Positions 25,413 through 36,564 are shown, counted from the stretch's first letter. The stretch is DNA of 64,000 bases from Kastovskya adunca ATA6-11-RM4 (GCA_019359445.1 JAHHHJ010000002.1:124001-188000), one strand, 5' to 3'. Made by a program: numbers and translations. Notes: generated by a model not told the origin, from the sequence alone.

Positions 25413-25985
25413 TCACGTCAGCACAGGGCAACAAAGGTTGACTAAGCAGGGCGCAATCTCCGGTAGAGACAAAATCCTGTCGGCTTTGACCGCCGCGATC
25501 GCTGCTGTGGGCATTGTCCGACTATAGGCTGTTGTCGGTTCTTGTACCACAGTAACTCCCCCGGCAGCAGCGATCGCGGCTAACCCCTGTGCGCCATCAT
25601 TACTTGCTCCCGTCAAAATCACCCCAATCGCTTTAGCAGCGTAAGCATCAGCCGCCGACTCAAATAGCACGTCAATCGACGGGCGAGCATAGGAGACGGG
25701 AGCTTCTGTAGAAAGAGAAAAACTGCTATTTTCTACCAACAAATGATAGTCAGCCGGAGCCAAGTAAACATACCCCGGCACAATCTCTTCTTTATCCTCC
25801 GCTTCTTTGAGCGGTAGAACGCACACCTGCTGTAAAAAGTCGCTGAGGGAGTTGTCAGAGTCCTTATGACGGTGTTGCGCGATCGCTACAGGTACAGAGA
25901 AACCTGCGGGTAAACCGGAGAGTAACACTTCTAACGCCTGCAATCCTCCCATTGATGTACCGACAACAATAATTTCGTACGTCAT
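25413..25985 (-). CDS. CheB-type methylesterase domain protein
   Basis: A 190 aa protein made only of the CheB catalytic domain, without the usual N-terminal receiver. The triad positions are visible: Ser11 in VGTSMGGLQAL, the histidine in AIAQHRHKD, and the aspartate in LTGASNDGAQGL. CheB removes methyl groups from glutamate methyl esters and deamidates glutamines in chemoreceptors. No methyl-accepting receptor is in the window, so it may act on the coiled coils of the neighbouring kinases or on a distant receptor. Its start overlaps the cheR stop by one base (TGATG), showing tight coupling. Loss of the receiver domain means regulation must come from another protein, perhaps the hybrid kinases on either side. 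Confidence 0.9.
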   Translation of the reverse strand: MTYEIIVVGTSMGGLQALEVLLSGLPAGFSVPVAIAQHRHKDSDNSLSDFLQQVCVLPLKEAEDKEEIVPGYVYLAPADYHLLVENSSFSLSTEAPVSYARPSIDVLFESAADAYAAKAIGVILTGASNDGAQGLAAIAAAGGVTVVQEPTTAYSRTMPTAAIAAVKADRILSLPEIAPCLVNLCCPVLT

Positions 25986-26821
25986 CAGCGAATCCTCCGG
26001 TAGAGTTTTTCCCGTGCCGCGATCGCTTCATAATCTTCACAGTGGGGCGTGAACTTTAGCGATTCCTGGCGTCCTAGCCCTAAGATGCCAAACATGCCGA
26101 GACTTTCATACAACAGCTTGTGGACTCGTGCCTGAAGTGTCTGATTGAAATAGATTAGGACGTTGCGACACAAAATCACATTAAATTCATTAAACGAACT
26201 ATCCGTTGCCAGGTTGTGGGGCGAAAAGACTAAATTCTCCCGTAACGATGACCGAAAGATCGCACTTTCATAGGCTGCTGTGTAGTACTCAGAAAACGAC
26301 CGCTTCCCACCCGCGTGCAGATAATCCTGAGTATATTGCTGCATCAATTTCAAAGGAAAAATTCCTGCTTTTGCCTGTTTTAACACGGTTTCATCCATGT
26401 CCGTTGCATAAATTCGACAGCGGTGATACAGCCCTTCTTCTTGTAACAAAATTGCCAAAGAATAGACTTCTTCCCCCGTCGAACACCCCGCATGCCAGAT
26501 GCGAATGAACGGATACGTCCGCAACAACGGCACCACTTTCTGACGAAAAGCCAGGTAAAACCCCGGATCTCGATACATGGCTGTGACGTTCACCGATAGC
26601 CCCAGCAACAAGCGTTCCAGACAGGCCGGATCGTGCAGCACCTTCTCTTGCAAACCGGAAATGCTGCTTAAATTTTCGGCGCGGATTGTATTCCAGATAC
26701 GGCGTTTGAGAGACGCCAAGGCATAATTGCGAAAATCATAGCCGTAGTAACGGTACAACCCCTCTAAGAGCAATTGAATTTCAATTACTTCTAGTTCTTG
26801 CTGATGTTTAGATATCGTCAT
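25985..26821 (-). CDS. CheR-type protein-glutamate O-methyltransferase
   Basis: A 278 aa enzyme that would methylate glutamates of chemoreceptors with S-adenosylmethionine. An N-terminal helical CheR_N domain (about 10-70, YYGYDFRNYALASLKRRIW) is followed by the methyltransferase domain, with the SAM site RIWHAGCSTGEEVYSLAIL, an acidic IYATDMDETVL, and NVILCRNVLIYF. The length is typical for a stand-alone CheR. It is upstream of and overlapping cheB. The cluster of poly-HAMP kinase, CheR, CheB and hybrid kinase is a known cyanobacterial arrangement outside flagellar chemotaxis. Its output is unknown. Confidence 0.93.
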   Translation of the reverse strand: MTISKHQQELEVIEIQLLLEGLYRYYGYDFRNYALASLKRRIWNTIRAENLSSISGLQEKVLHDPACLERLLLGLSVNVTAMYRDPGFYLAFRQKVVPLLRTYPFIRIWHAGCSTGEEVYSLAILLQEEGLYHRCRIYATDMDETVLKQAKAGIFPLKLMQQYTQDYLHAGGKRSFSEYYTAAYESAIFRSSLRENLVFSPHNLATDSSFNEFNVILCRNVLIYFNQTLQARVHKLLYESLGMFGILGLGRQESLKFTPHCEDYEAIAAREKLYRRIR

Positions 26822-26825
26822 TTAG

Positions 26826-26882
26826 GGGCGAGGGGAAGAGAAGGGTGAAGGATGAAGGATGAAGGATGAAGGATGAAGGAAA
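26826..26882 (-). repeat. Short tandem repeat GAAGGAT
   Basis: At least five consecutive GAAGGAT heptamers lie between cheR and the poly-HAMP kinase stop. They are the complement of the CTTCATC type arrays elsewhere in the window. Confidence 0.8.
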
Positions 26883-29800
26883 TTACCGATACAGCCAGAC
26901 TCGCAGCAGGGAGAGTAACTGTTCGGTATCGACAGGTTTGGTGATGTAGTCGGATGCGCCAGCTTCGATGCACTTTTCGCGATCGCCTTTCATGGCTTTG
27001 GCGGTGAGGGCAATAATTGGCAAAGCCCGGAATTTCTCTAGCTTGCGAATCGCCTGCATGGTTTCGTAGCCGTCCATTTCCGGCATCATCACATCCATCA
27101 AGACAACATGGCTATCGGGGTTATTTTGCAACACCTCAATCCCATCTTTGCCATTTTCCGCATAAATTATTTCCATTTGGTGGCGTTCTAGCATACTAGT
27201 GAGGGCAAAGATATTGCGGACATCATCATCGACAATCAGCACTTTTTTTCCTGCCAGGATGGAATCGGTTTGATGCAGTTGTTCGAGGATTTGCTGTTTA
27301 GATTCTGGTAAGTTTGCCTGGACGCGGTGGAGGAATAAGGCAGTTTCATCTAAAAGGCGTTCTGGCGATCGCACATCTTTAATAATGATTGTTTTCGCCA
27401 TCCGCTTGAGTTCTGTTTCTTCTGCCTTCGTCAGTTCCTTCCCGGTGTAAACAATAATCGGCAGCGTTTTTAGACTTTCTTCTTGCTTGATCAGTTCGAT
27501 CAACTCAAAGCCCGTCATATCTGGTAGCCCTAAGTCGAGGACAACACAATCAAAGTGTCCGGCTTTTAGGGCAGCAAGAGCCGCCGTTCCCGTCCCCACC
27601 GCCGTGGTTAACACATCACCATTGCCAATCAACTCAACAATGCTCTGGCGTTGTGTCTCATCATCTTCTACCACCAGCAAGTTCTTCACCTGTCGCTCGA
27701 TGAAGCCCTTGATATTCGTCAAGGCGCTAGTCAAGGCTTCGCTATCAACGGGTTTTTGTAGATAGGCGATCGCGCCTTGTTGCAAACTCCGCTGTTGTCC
27801 TTCCTCCACGGAGAGGATATGTACCGGGATGTGTCGCGTGTTCGGGTCATGCTTCAACCGATCTAGCACCGTCCACCCATCCATCACAGGTAATTGGATA
27901 TCAAGGGTAATCGCATCCGGCTTCAGTTGTCGCGCAATTTCCAGCCCAACATCGCTCCGCGTGGCGACAATACCCTTAAAGCCTTGTTCCCGTGCCATAT
28001 CCAACAAAATCCGCGCAAAATTGATGTCATCTTCCACGATTAACAAAACGCGATCGCCCGGTTGAATCTGCTCCCGGTCATCATTGATCGCCAAGCTAGG
28101 TGCTAGCGGCGTCGAGACTAGGGCCGCCGCTGACGGTGATGGCGGTAGACTGACAACAGCATTTTCCTGCCCCGCCTGTGGCGTAAGCGTCTCCGGATAG
28201 TGCTGCGGCAAGTATAGGGTAAACGTACTTCCTCGACCTGGGGCACTAATTAACTGAATCTCCCCACCCAGCAAGCGGGCAATTTCCCGACTAATCGACA
28301 AACCTAACCCCGTACCGCCATATTTGCGGCTGGTGGTGCCATCCGCTTGCTGAAAGGCTTCAAAAATCACCCGCTGCTTATCCGGTGAAATGCCGATTCC
28401 CGTATCGCTGACCGCAAACGCCACCACCATATCCGCCTGATTTAAGTATTTTTGCTCACGGCTCCAGCCCTGCTGTACGGGAGTCACCTGCAGCGTCACC
28501 CGTCCTTTGTCGGTGAACTTGAAGGCGTTGGAGAGCAGGTTCTTCAACACTTGTTGCAAGCGTTTGGGGTCAGTGTAGATCGTGCTGGGTAAGCTTGACT
28601 CAAACTCCTGAACAAACTCTAGTTTTTTGTCTTGGGCGATCTGCCGGAAGGTGCGTTCCATTTGCCCGCCTAAGTCGGTAAATAGCGTCTGGCTGATATC
28701 CACAGACATCGTTCCCGACTCAATCTTGGCAAGATCCAAAATGTCATTGATTAGCCCCAGCAAATCCGTCCCGGAGGAATGAATAGTGCGGGTGTATTCC
28801 ACTTGCTTATCACTCAAGTTACCTTCGGGATTATCTGAGAGCAGTTTTGCCAGGATTAACAAACTGTTGAGCGGTGTCCGCAACTCGTGGGACATATTCG
28901 CCAAAAATTCGGACTTATATTTAGAACTTAAGGCTAATTGCTCGGCTTTCTCTTCCAGAGCTTGTCTAGCTTGTTCAATCTCCCGATTCTTCCGTTCAAC
29001 TTCTTTTTTTTGCAGCGCGAACAACTCCGCTTTTTCTTCTAGCTCCTCATTGGTTTGCTGCAACTCTTCCTGCTGATTTTTTAGCAGTTCTTCCGAGGCG
29101 CGGAGGGACTTGGCTTGCTGTTCTAAGCGTTGATTGGTTTCTCTGAGTTCGTCTTGTTGGCTTTGTAACTCTTCTGCCAAAGACTGGGACTGCTTGAGCA
29201 ATTCCTCCGTCCGCGTATTGACCGCGATCGTATTTAAGACGATGCCGATGCTTTCTGTGAGCTGGTCAAAGAACGTTAGATCAATTTCCCGAAAGCGCTG
29301 GAAGGAGGCAAGTTCAATAACGGCGGTTACCTGCTCCTCAAACAAAACGGGTAAAACAACCACATTTAAGGGAGCCGCCTCTCCTAAACCAGAGCTGATT
29401 TTGATGTAATCATCCGGCACGTCTACCAGCAAAATCCGCTCTTTTTCCAAGGCGCATTGCCCCACCAAGCCTTCACCTAAGCGGAAGCGGTTGGCAAGGG
29501 ACTTGCGCTCCCGATAGGCGTAGGCGCTAAACAGCTTCAGCAGGGGTTGCGGCTCTAGTGTTTCCATCAGGTAAAACACCCCGTGCTGCGCCCCTACTAA
29601 GGGAGCTAGTTCCGAAAGAATCAGGCGAGACACGGTTTCCAAGTCTCGCTGTCCCTGAAGCATCCGGCTAAACTTCGCCAAGTTGGTTTTCAACCAGTCT
29701 TGCTCAGTACTCTTCTGGGTTGTCTCCCGGAGGTTGGCAATCATCTGGTTAATGTTGTCTTTGAGTCCGGCGACTTCGCCTTGGGCAATAACAGAAATTG

Positions 29801-31571
29801 AGCGGGTCAAATCGCCCTTGGTAACTGCCGTTGCCACTTCCGCGATCGCTCGTACCTGCGTCGTTAGATTTGCCGCCAGTTCGTTGACGTTATCGGTTAA
29901 ATCTCGCCAGGTTCCTGAAGCTCCCGGAACACTCGCCTGTCCCCCCAGTTTTCCTTCAATGCCAACTTCTCGCGCTACTGTGGTGACTTGCTCAGCGAAG
30001 GTGGCAAGGGTATTGATCATCTCATTGATCGTATCGGCTAAGGTTTCGATTTCCCCTTTGGCATCCAGTGCCAATTTGCGCTTCAAATCCCCATTGGCAA
30101 CGGCAGTTACTACTCTGGCAATGCCTCGCACTTGGGCTGTTAAATTCCCTGCCATTGAGTTGACGTTATCGGTTAAGTCCTTCCAAGTTCCGGCGACGCC
30201 TTTAACTTCCGCTTGCCCCCCTAGCTTGCCCTCCGTGCCAACTTCCCGCGCTACCCGCGTTACTTCTGAGGCGAAGGAGTTGAGCTGATCCACCATCGTG
30301 TTGATCGTGTTTTTCAGCTCTAAGATTTCCCCTTTCACATCGACGGTAATCTTTTTGGAAAGGTCGCCATTAGCAACGGCTTTTGTAACGGCGGCAATGT
30401 TTCGTACCTGACTCGTCAGGTTCCCCGCCATTGAGTTGACGTTATCGGTTAAGTCCTTCCAAGTTCCGGCAACGCCTTTAACTTCTGCTTGACCTCCTAA
30501 CTTACCTTCTGTGCCAACTTCCCGCGCCACCCGCGTTACTTCTGAGGCAAAGGAACTGAGCTGATCTACCATGATGTTGATCGTATTTTTCAGCTCCAGG
30601 ATTTCTCCATTTACCGGAACGGTAATTTTCTTCGAGAGGTCGCCACTAGCGATCGCCGTTGCCACTTCCGCAATATTCCGCACTTGGGCAGTTAAATTCC
30701 CTGCCATCAGGTTTACAGACTCAGTTAAATCCTTCCAAGTACCCGCTACCCCCTTAACTTCTGCCTGCACCCCCAGTTTGCCTTCCGTGCCAACTTCTCG
30801 CGCTACCCGCGTCACTTCTGAGGCAAAGGAGTTGAGCTGATCCACCATGATGTTGATCGTGTTCTTCAGCTCCAAGATTTCCCCTTTCACATCAACGGTG
30901 ATTTTCTTGGACAAATCCCCCTTAGCAACCGCCGTCGTCACTTCCGCAATATTCCGCACCTGAGCCGTTAAATTCCCCGCCATGGAGTTAACGCTGTCCG
31001 TCAAATCTTTCCATGTTCCCGCTACTCCCTTAACTTCCGCTTGCACCCCCAGCTTGCCTTCCGTACCAACTTCTCGCGCTACCCGCGTCACTTCTGAGCC
31101 AAAGGAGTTGAGCTGATCCACCATCGTATTGACGACTCGGGCAGTTTGGAGAAACTCCCCTTTTAAAGGTCTGCCATCAATTTCCAGGTCAATCGTTTGG
31201 GACAAGTCCCCATTCGCCACCGCCCGAATCACCCGCGCGGTTTCAGCGTTGGGCTGCACCAAATCAGTAATCAAGATATTCACGGAATCAATGCAGTCTG
31301 CCCAAGAGCCTTTCGCCGTCGCAATTGAGGCGCGTTGGGTAATTTTGCCTTCTTTACCGACAACGGTACTGATACGCTCTAGCTCATTCGCCATGCTTTG
31401 ATTCATCTCAATGATGTCATTGAGCGTGTCGGCAATTTTCCCGGCAATACCTGTTTGATCGATGGGCATTCGTACAGAAAAATCTCCTTTCTGTACCGCG
31501 ACAAGGGTTCTCAGAAGCTGTTTCGGGTCAAAATTATCTGTACGCTCTTGGGTTACCGAGGCAGTGGGCAT
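26883..31571 (-). CDS. Poly-HAMP hybrid histidine kinase with GAF and three receivers
   Basis: A 1562 aa cytoplasmic hybrid kinase, counting from ATG 31571. Residues about 20-690 are a chain of HAMP repeats of about 92 residues. Each has a canonical HAMP ([36 protein letters not shown]) followed by a divergent one ([20 protein letters not shown]). There are seven canonical copies, and the central ones are nearly identical. A GAF domain follows (about 730-860), then a long coiled coil, HisKA with His895, an ATP domain, and three receivers with Asp1224, Asp1346 and Asp1493. This resembles fungal group III osmosensor kinases and related cyanobacterial proteins. The frame continues upstream through a tandem-repeat array; that part ([11 protein letters not shown]) is not credible protein, so 31571 is the start. 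Confidence 0.93.
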   Translation of the reverse strand: MPTASVTQERTDNFDPKQLLRTLVAVQKGDFSVRMPIDQTGIAGKIADTLNDIIEMNQSMANELERISTVVGKEGKITQRASIATAKGSWADCIDSVNILITDLVQPNAETARVIRAVANGDLSQTIDLEIDGRPLKGEFLQTARVVNTMVDQLNSFGSEVTRVAREVGTEGKLGVQAEVKGVAGTWKDLTDSVNSMAGNLTAQVRNIAEVTTAVAKGDLSKKITVDVKGEILELKNTINIMVDQLNSFASEVTRVAREVGTEGKLGVQAEVKGVAGTWKDLTESVNLMAGNLTAQVRNIAEVATAIASGDLSKKITVPVNGEILELKNTINIMVDQLSSFASEVTRVAREVGTEGKLGGQAEVKGVAGTWKDLTDNVNSMAGNLTSQVRNIAAVTKAVANGDLSKKITVDVKGEILELKNTINTMVDQLNSFASEVTRVAREVGTEGKLGGQAEVKGVAGTWKDLTDNVNSMAGNLTAQVRGIARVVTAVANGDLKRKLALDAKGEIETLADTINEMINTLATFAEQVTTVAREVGIEGKLGGQASVPGASGTWRDLTDNVNELAANLTTQVRAIAEVATAVTKGDLTRSISVIAQGEVAGLKDNINQMIANLRETTQKSTEQDWLKTNLAKFSRMLQGQRDLETVSRLILSELAPLVGAQHGVFYLMETLEPQPLLKLFSAYAYRERKSLANRFRLGEGLVGQCALEKERILLVDVPDDYIKISSGLGEAAPLNVVVLPVLFEEQVTAVIELASFQRFREIDLTFFDQLTESIGIVLNTIAVNTRTEELLKQSQSLAEELQSQQDELRETNQRLEQQAKSLRASEELLKNQQEELQQTNEELEEKAELFALQKKEVERKNREIEQARQALEEKAEQLALSSKYKSEFLANMSHELRTPLNSLLILAKLLSDNPEGNLSDKQVEYTRTIHSSGTDLLGLINDILDLAKIESGTMSVDISQTLFTDLGGQMERTFRQIAQDKKLEFVQEFESSLPSTIYTDPKRLQQVLKNLLSNAFKFTDKGRVTLQVTPVQQGWSREQKYLNQADMVVAFAVSDTGIGISPDKQRVIFEAFQQADGTTSRKYGGTGLGLSISREIARLLGGEIQLISAPGRGSTFTLYLPQHYPETLTPQAGQENAVVSLPPSPSAAALVSTPLAPSLAINDDREQIQPGDRVLLIVEDDINFARILLDMAREQGFKGIVATRSDVGLEIARQLKPDAITLDIQLPVMDGWTVLDRLKHDPNTRHIPVHILSVEEGQQRSLQQGAIAYLQKPVDSEALTSALTNIKGFIERQVKNLLVVEDDETQRQSIVELIGNGDVLTTAVGTGTAALAALKAGHFDCVVLDLGLPDMTGFELIELIKQEESLKTLPIIVYTGKELTKAEETELKRMAKTIIIKDVRSPERLLDETALFLHRVQANLPESKQQILEQLHQTDSILAGKKVLIVDDDVRNIFALTSMLERHQMEIIYAENGKDGIEVLQNNPDSHVVLMDVMMPEMDGYETMQAIRKLEKFRALPIIALTAKAMKGDREKCIEAGASDYITKPVDTEQLLSLLRVWLYR

Positions 31572-31582
31572 ATCTTTTTTTA

Positions 31583-31750
31583 GTCCTGAGTTCTGAGTGC
31601 TGAGTGCTGAGTAGGGAGCGGGGGAGCAGGGGAGCGGGGGAGCAGGGGAGCAGGGGAGCAGGGGAGCGCTCAGTCGAACGCTGAGCTCACGGCCGAAGCC
31701 TTCATACTTCACCCTTCACCCTTCATCCTTCACACTTCATCCTTCATTTT
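31583..31750 (+). repeat. Short tandem repeat arrays (CTGAGTG, GGGGAGC, CTTCATC types)
   Basis: Three adjoining arrays: TGAGTGC-type at 31583-31614, GGGGAGC/GGGGGAGC at 31617-31668, and CTTCACC/CTTCATC at 31697-31746. They occupy the whole space between the poly-HAMP kinase and the DUF3288 gene, the place where the kinase promoter should be. Confidence 0.85.
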
Positions 31751-32053
31751 TTAGCTCCAATCGTCTTGTCCTTGAGAGCTACCGTTACGGGGTTTGTAGC
31801 CTTGAGCGTTGGCATGAAGCTGACGCGTCTGCTCAAACAAAATTTCTTCTGTGAGGTTCCAGCGCTGGAGGACAGTATCGAGGCTTTGCTGCACGTCTCT
31901 TGCGCCGGGAAAGCCTCGATAGCGAATGCGGAGGCGAGCTAGTTCTGCTAGGTGAAAATTACTAGGAGAATTCTCTTGTAGCAGACGGTCTACGAGTTGG
32001 CGATCGCGATCTTCTTGAGGATGCTGCTGGTCTTTATTTTCTGTTGTAGTCAT
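31751..32053 (-). CDS. DUF3288 family small protein
   Basis: A 100 aa soluble protein restricted to cyanobacteria as far as I know. It has the conserved features DRDRQLVDRLLQ, NFHLAELARLRIRYRGFPG and ARDVQQSLDTVLQRWNLTEE that I associate with DUF3288. The function is unknown. ATG 32053 is preferred to the in-frame TTG at 32062. It sits upstream of the poly-HAMP kinase, separated by tandem repeats, and is divergent from the gene at 32130. Confidence 0.75.
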   Translation of the reverse strand: MTTTENKDQQHPQEDRDRQLVDRLLQENSPSNFHLAELARLRIRYRGFPGARDVQQSLDTVLQRWNLTEEILFEQTRQLHANAQGYKPRNGSSQGQDDWS

Positions 32054-32129
32054 TTTGTTCAAACACTTAAGATTAAATTATTCTTTAGTACATATAAAAA
32101 ATATTAGCTATTTCCGGGGTTGTATCTGA

Positions 32130-32717
32130 ATGATTACAACTATAGAATTACGTTGGTTTTGCCAGGGGATGATTCCGGCGGTAGTCGAACACTGGTTTGA
32201 CAATGACTGTCCTGGTGAATGGCTAGGACAACCAGAAGAACGAGAAGATCTGTACCTGCACATAACCCCTAAGTGTGACTATCTCAACCTCAAACTCAGG
32301 CAAGGGCGTTTAGAAGTGAAGTGGCGCAAAGCTGAACTGGGGATTCGGCGTTTTGGCAACGCTTGGGAAGGTCACATAGAGCAATGGGGAAAGTGGATGT
32401 GCGAAGATCCAGAGCAACAAAGCTTTTTGCCCCACACCATTATTGAGCAAGAACCGTGGATTAGTGTCTACAAAAAGCGACGCCAGCGCCTCTATCAGCT
32501 CCCCTCAACTTCTCAATCCTGTAGCGTAGAACTGACTCAGCTAAAAGTGGCAGAAAATTTGTGGTGGAGCCTAGCTTTTGAAGTCGCAGAGATACCGCCA
32601 GACTTAATAGATAGTCTGCAAAATACAATTCATGCGGCGAGTCAAACTTACCAAGGGTCAGAGTTGAAAGCACAAAATTCCTATGCTTATCCTCACTGGC
32701 TCGCCCTGACGGTCTAA
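32130..32717 (+). CDS. Conserved hypothetical protein, CYTH-like pattern possible
   Basis: A 195 aa protein with no signal peptide or membrane helix. The opening TIELRWFCQGMIP, then DLYLHITPKCDYLNLKLRQG and RLEVKWRKAE, has alternating charged strands like a CYTH (triphosphate tunnel) beta barrel, but the diagnostic ExExK at the very start is not present. The later part is rich in tryptophan and aromatic residues (WGKWMCEDP, NLWWSLAFEV). I would call it a conserved cyanobacterial hypothetical protein. ATG 32130 is the first start and gives a complete-looking fold. It is convergent with the kinase ending at 32805. Confidence 0.65.
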   Translation: MITTIELRWFCQGMIPAVVEHWFDNDCPGEWLGQPEEREDLYLHITPKCDYLNLKLRQGRLEVKWRKAELGIRRFGNAWEGHIEQWGKWMCEDPEQQSFLPHTIIEQEPWISVYKKRRQRLYQLPSTSQSCSVELTQLKVAENLWWSLAFEVAEIPPDLIDSLQNTIHAASQTYQGSELKAQNSYAYPHWLALTV

Positions 32718-32804
32718 ATTGAAGGAAACATTCAAGAATCGTCGTTGCCTCACTTGATGTTTGGGATGCTGCTTTCTAAAGGAACCAAGGTGTGAGGCAT
32801 CAGC

Positions 32805-35648
32805 TTAAACAGTGGGATGAGGAGTTAGCCCCGATGAAACTGTTTTGGAGTCTCCCACTTCACTAAGACCGTTTTTGTATAAATTAATACCATTTTCAGG
32901 AACAGCGTTCTCTGTCGAAGCATAAGTAAGAGGATCGCGATCGCCAACAGCAGAGGTGAGCGATCGCCCCAAATTCTCGTCCAGTTCTTGCAGCGGAATT
33001 TCCACCACAAACTCTGTTCCTTGTCCCATCTCGGAGTTGCAGCGCAACTGTCCGCCATGCTTTTCAATGATCTGGTAGCTAATCGTCAATCCCAAACCCG
33101 TACCGGAGCCAACCGGTTTTGTCGTAAAAAACGGATCAAAAATTTGTTGCTTCACCGCTTCAGGAATACCAGAACCGTTGTCAGCAATGCGGATGACTAC
33201 TTTGTCCGTTGTTTCGCTACTGCTAACGACCTCGGTGCGAATCCAAATTGTCGGGATTGACGATTGGGAAGAGAGTTTTGAGTTTTGTCTCCCCAGTTCC
33301 TCAGACTCCTCTTCCAACGCATCAACGGCATTGTTCAGGAGATTCATAAACACCTGGTTGAGCTGTCCGGCAAAACACTCCACTTTGGGCAAGTTACCGT
33401 ACTCCTTAATCAACTGAACTCCCCCCGCTTCTGGTCTAAGCCGATGCTGCAAAATCATCAGCGTGTTATCAATACCCTGATGAATATCAACGGGTTTGCG
33501 ATCCGCTTCATCGAGGCGCGAGAAGCTCCGCAAGCTCAGGACGATTTGGCGGATACGATCTGTCCCCACCTTCATCGAATTCAGTAAGCGAGGAAAATCT
33601 TCAATCAAAAACTCACAGTCGATCGCCTCTGCTTGCGATTGAATTTCGGCAACAGGCTGCGGGTAATACTTTTGATAAAGTTGCATCAAATCCAGCAAAT
33701 CCTGGGCATAGGTCGAGGCGTGACTAATATTGCCGCAGATAAAGGACACGGGGTTATTAATTTCATGGGCAATTCCGGCTACCAGTTGCCCCAAGCTAGA
33801 CATTTTTTCTGTCTGAATGAGTTGTACTTGGGTTTGCTTGAGTTCGTGAAGGGTAGACTCTAGTTGCGCGCGTTGCTCCAAAAGCCGTGCTTGTGACTGC
33901 CGTAGTGCGGCTTCTGCTGCCTTGCGTTCTGCCAGTTCCGCAGCCAATTGCTCAAACAAAGCCGCCCGTTGAATTGCCACGCCCAATTGGGCACTGAGCT
34001 GTTTGAGTAGCTCGACTTCCGAGTTTTGCCAATGCCGGATGCCGGAACACTGATGAACAATCAACAATCCCCAAAGCTTCTCCCCAAGCAAAATTGGCAC
34101 AACCAGGTTAGCTCGCACTTGGAAGCGCTCAAGCAACTCAACATGACACGGCGTTAAGCTCGCATTGTAAATATCATTAATTACTCGTATCCGACCCTGT
34201 TGGTAAAGTAGACCATGAGTGTCCTGAAAGCAATTGTCCTGGATATTGGTTCCTAAAGCAGAAGTCCAACCCCAACTCACCGACTCAACAGCGACAACAC
34301 CACTCCAATCTGGCTCAAAGCGATAGATCACTGCTCGATCGGTGTGGAGAAATTGCCGCACTTCCGCAACAGCGGTGTTGAGGACTTCCTCTAAGTTTAA
34401 AGACTGACGAATGCGCCGGGAAATCATTTCAACCAAACGCTCTCGTTGCACTTGTTGTCGCAGAGCTTCCTCTGTGTACTTACGCTCGGTGATGTCGCGA
34501 AATGACCAAATTCTGCCGTAGTATTCTTTTTCTGGAGATAAAACAGGCGCGGAGTAGCGGTCAAAGACTTGCCCATCCCTCAAGTGAATTTCATCCCGAC
34601 TGCTGATGGTGGGATGGTCGTACAAGTACGTCACTTTTTCTAGAAATTCTTGCGGTTGCAGCAGACGCGGCAGGATATAGTTGAGGAGCGATTCATCTCT
34701 TCGTTCGCTGATTATTTCAGAGGGGATATCCCACATCTGGCAGAAGCGGTAGTTATAACTAGCGACGGCTCCTGTCTCATCCAAAACCAAAATCCCATCA
34801 AGAGCCGCTTCGTGTTGGGCTTTTAGTAGGGCATTACTGCGCTGTAAGGCGGCTTGAGTGCGTTGGCGATCGCTAATATCGCGAGCAAAGGCACAGTTAT
34901 ACTCCTTGTCGTCAAACTCCAAATAATTAAACGTCACTTCTACCGGAATCACTTGCCCATCACGACTTCGATACTGGGTTTCCACCGTCCCCGAACCCTT
35001 TTCCTTACTTTGCTGCCAATTAGACACCCAAGCCTGTAGTGATAATTCGGGGTCAATATCCCCAACGCTCAGCTTCAGCAGTTCCTCACGGGAATACCCC
35101 AACAACTTACAAGCTGCCTCGTTGACATAGAAAAAACGACCATCCGGGGTAATCCAGAAGGCTGCATCCGCTGTGCAGTCAATAGAAAATTGCATCAACC
35201 GTCGTTTATCTTCTGCCAGCTTGCGCTGAGTAATGTCCGTTTGGATACCCACAAAGTGCGTCAGCTTACCGTCCGCATCGTGTACGGGTGACAGCTTCAG
35301 GTCATTCCAAAACGGTGTACCGTCTTTACGGTAATTTTTGAGCGTCACCTCACATTCTTGCCCCCCCCGGATCGCTTGACGGAGTTTGTCGAGTTCTTCT
35401 GGATCGGTGTCTACTCCCTGTAAAAACTTACAATTGCGCCCTAAGACTTCTACTTGCGAGTAACCGGTAATACTCTCAAAGGCAGGATTGCAGTAGAGCA
35501 GGGGATTGTTTGGCACTGTGGCATCGGCAATGACAATGCCACAACTCGTTGCTGACATCGCCCGCTCATAAAGCCGTAGTATCTCTAGCTCCCCTTTCTT
35601 GCCCTTAAGGAGATCCAACGCCTCATCTCTTACTGGTCGGCTTGCCAT
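32805..35648 (-). CDS. Photosensory histidine kinase: LOV-PAS-PAS-cyanobacteriochrome GAF-HisKA-HATPase
   Basis: A 947 aa soluble kinase, counting from ATG 35648 (an upstream TTG at 35726 would add 26 residues). The first sensor domain has the flavin-adduct motif GRNCKFLQG with Cys73 and the PAC part [10 protein letters not shown], so it is a LOV blue-light domain. Two PAS domains follow at about 155-270 and 280-395. The GAF domain at about 410-570 has both cyanobacteriochrome cysteines: D-N-C473-F (DXCF type) and C501-H502 in [11 protein letters not shown], plus [18 protein letters not shown]. HisKA has His628 in GIAHEINNP, and the ATP domain ends near residue 905 ([20 protein letters not shown]). 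There is no receiver, so the partner is elsewhere. It is divergent from rbp. The chromophores are inferred, not shown. Confidence 0.92.
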   Translation of the reverse strand: MASRPVRDEALDLLKGKKGELEILRLYERAMSATSCGIVIADATVPNNPLLYCNPAFESITGYSQVEVLGRNCKFLQGVDTDPEELDKLRQAIRGGQECEVTLKNYRKDGTPFWNDLKLSPVHDADGKLTHFVGIQTDITQRKLAEDKRRLMQFSIDCTADAAFWITPDGRFFYVNEAACKLLGYSREELLKLSVGDIDPELSLQAWVSNWQQSKEKGSGTVETQYRSRDGQVIPVEVTFNYLEFDDKEYNCAFARDISDRQRTQAALQRSNALLKAQHEAALDGILVLDETGAVASYNYRFCQMWDIPSEIISERRDESLLNYILPRLLQPQEFLEKVTYLYDHPTISSRDEIHLRDGQVFDRYSAPVLSPEKEYYGRIWSFRDITERKYTEEALRQQVQRERLVEMISRRIRQSLNLEEVLNTAVAEVRQFLHTDRAVIYRFEPDWSGVVAVESVSWGWTSALGTNIQDNCFQDTHGLLYQQGRIRVINDIYNASLTPCHVELLERFQVRANLVVPILLGEKLWGLLIVHQCSGIRHWQNSEVELLKQLSAQLGVAIQRAALFEQLAAELAERKAAEAALRQSQARLLEQRAQLESTLHELKQTQVQLIQTEKMSSLGQLVAGIAHEINNPVSFICGNISHASTYAQDLLDLMQLYQKYYPQPVAEIQSQAEAIDCEFLIEDFPRLLNSMKVGTDRIRQIVLSLRSFSRLDEADRKPVDIHQGIDNTLMILQHRLRPEAGGVQLIKEYGNLPKVECFAGQLNQVFMNLLNNAVDALEEESEELGRQNSKLSSQSSIPTIWIRTEVVSSSETTDKVVIRIADNGSGIPEAVKQQIFDPFFTTKPVGSGTGLGLTISYQIIEKHGGQLRCNSEMGQGTEFVVEIPLQELDENLGRSLTSAVGDRDPLTYASTENAVPENGINLYKNGLSEVGDSKTVSSGLTPHPTV

Positions 35649-35726
35649 AGAACTATAAGGTTCAACAATTTGGTTAATAACGGTAGATAACCCGGATTGA
35701 GCTGATCTTAAATTAACCAATCTCAA

Positions 35727-36097
35727 TCTTAGAAAATTATCAAGAAAGATTAAACGCTTACAAGGATACCTAGAGAAAAACTAAGTATTTGTACCCGCTA
35801 TGTACGGCACTCAACTGAATGATCTAGCGTGGATTTTGCCAAAGATGCCCCTTATAAACATTATTGTAACGTTTAGTTATGTAAAGAGTTCTTGTATCCA
35901 CGTAACGTTCCTGTATTTTCCTGAAATGTATCACCGTAGTTTCCCCCTTCACAGAATTTGCCGTGCTAAGATAGTACTTGAGAATAAATTCGGTTGCAGT
36001 GTTTGTTTCTAGTATTGATAGGGGTTTTCCTTTTGGTCTTGACAGGCTTCCTCCGAAATCTAAATCTCTACACACCTAATGATTTTGGAGTCCATCT
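35727..36097 (+). promoter_or_regulatory. rbp promoter and long 5' leader
   Basis: The gap between the divergent photosensory kinase and rbp. On the plus strand an extended -10 element, TG-C-TAAGAT, lies at 35965-35973, predicting a transcript start near 35980 and a leader of about 115 bases. RNA-binding protein genes of this family in cyanobacteria often have long leaders involved in cold induction. GGAG at 36087-36090 is the likely ribosome-binding site. No other gene is seen here. Confidence 0.45.
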
Positions 36098-36400
36098 ATG
36101 TCTATTTATGTAGGCAACTTATCCTACGAGGTCACTCAAGAAGACCTCAACGCCGTTTTTGCAGAATATGGTTCTGTAAAACGGGTTCAGCTACCCACAG
36201 ATCGTGAAACCGGACGCCTACGTGGCTTTGGTTTTGTAGAAATGGGTTCAGAAGCTGAAGAAACGGCTGCTATTGAAGCACTTGATGGTGCTGAATGGAT
36301 GGGCCGTGACTTGAAAGTCAACAAAGCCAAGCCTCGCGAAGACAGAGGTGGCGGTGGCGGTGGTGGACGAGGAAACAACAACTTCTCTCGTCGCTACTAA
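36098..36400 (+). CDS. Glycine-rich RRM RNA-binding protein (cold-regulated Rbp type)
   Basis: A 100 aa protein with a single RNA recognition motif covering residues 1-80: RNP2 IYVGNL (3-8) and RNP1 RGFGFVEM (42-49), with the aromatic residues Tyr4, Phe44 and Phe46 needed for RNA stacking. The C-terminal tail is glycine-rich (GGGGGGG) and basic. In cyanobacteria these proteins rise in the cold and bind mRNAs, some helping to place photosystem mRNAs at thylakoids. The gene is monocistronic: a clear Rho-independent terminator follows at 36505-36539. Confidence 0.95.
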   Translation: MSIYVGNLSYEVTQEDLNAVFAEYGSVKRVQLPTDRETGRLRGFGFVEMGSEAEETAAIEALDGAEWMGRDLKVNKAKPREDRGGGGGGGRGNNNFSRRY

Positions 36401-36504
36401 ACTAAAACGGTTAAATCTTTTTAGCCTGTCCGTAAGTGACTGAGAGTTAGATGGCTAGCTTCCGAAGTTAATTCATTCGTCTTTAGTTACTTACGGCTCA
36501 ATAG

Positions 36505-36539
36505 AAAAAGGCTTAGGCAATTATGCTTGAGCCTTTTTC
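36505..36539 (+). terminator. Rho-independent terminator after rbp
   Basis: AAAAAGGCT pairs with AGCCTTTTT (9 bp), the loop can add further pairs, and the T-run is part of the stem. It lies 105 bases after the rbp stop and just before the convergent topoisomerase gene ends, so it may serve both strands. Confidence 0.8.
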
Positions 36540-36564
36540 TTGTTTTCTCCGCTTCGCCAACTCC

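Noticed and set aside
29683-30288. 201-codon plus-strand frame opposite the poly-HAMP kinase
   Set aside because: Antisense shadow; its repeats mirror the HAMP repeats.
31572-31712. Upstream extension of the poly-HAMP kinase frame to 31712
   Set aside because: The added residues are the translation of GGGGAGC-type tandem repeats ([11 protein letters not shown]) and match no family; ATG 31571 starts normal sequence.
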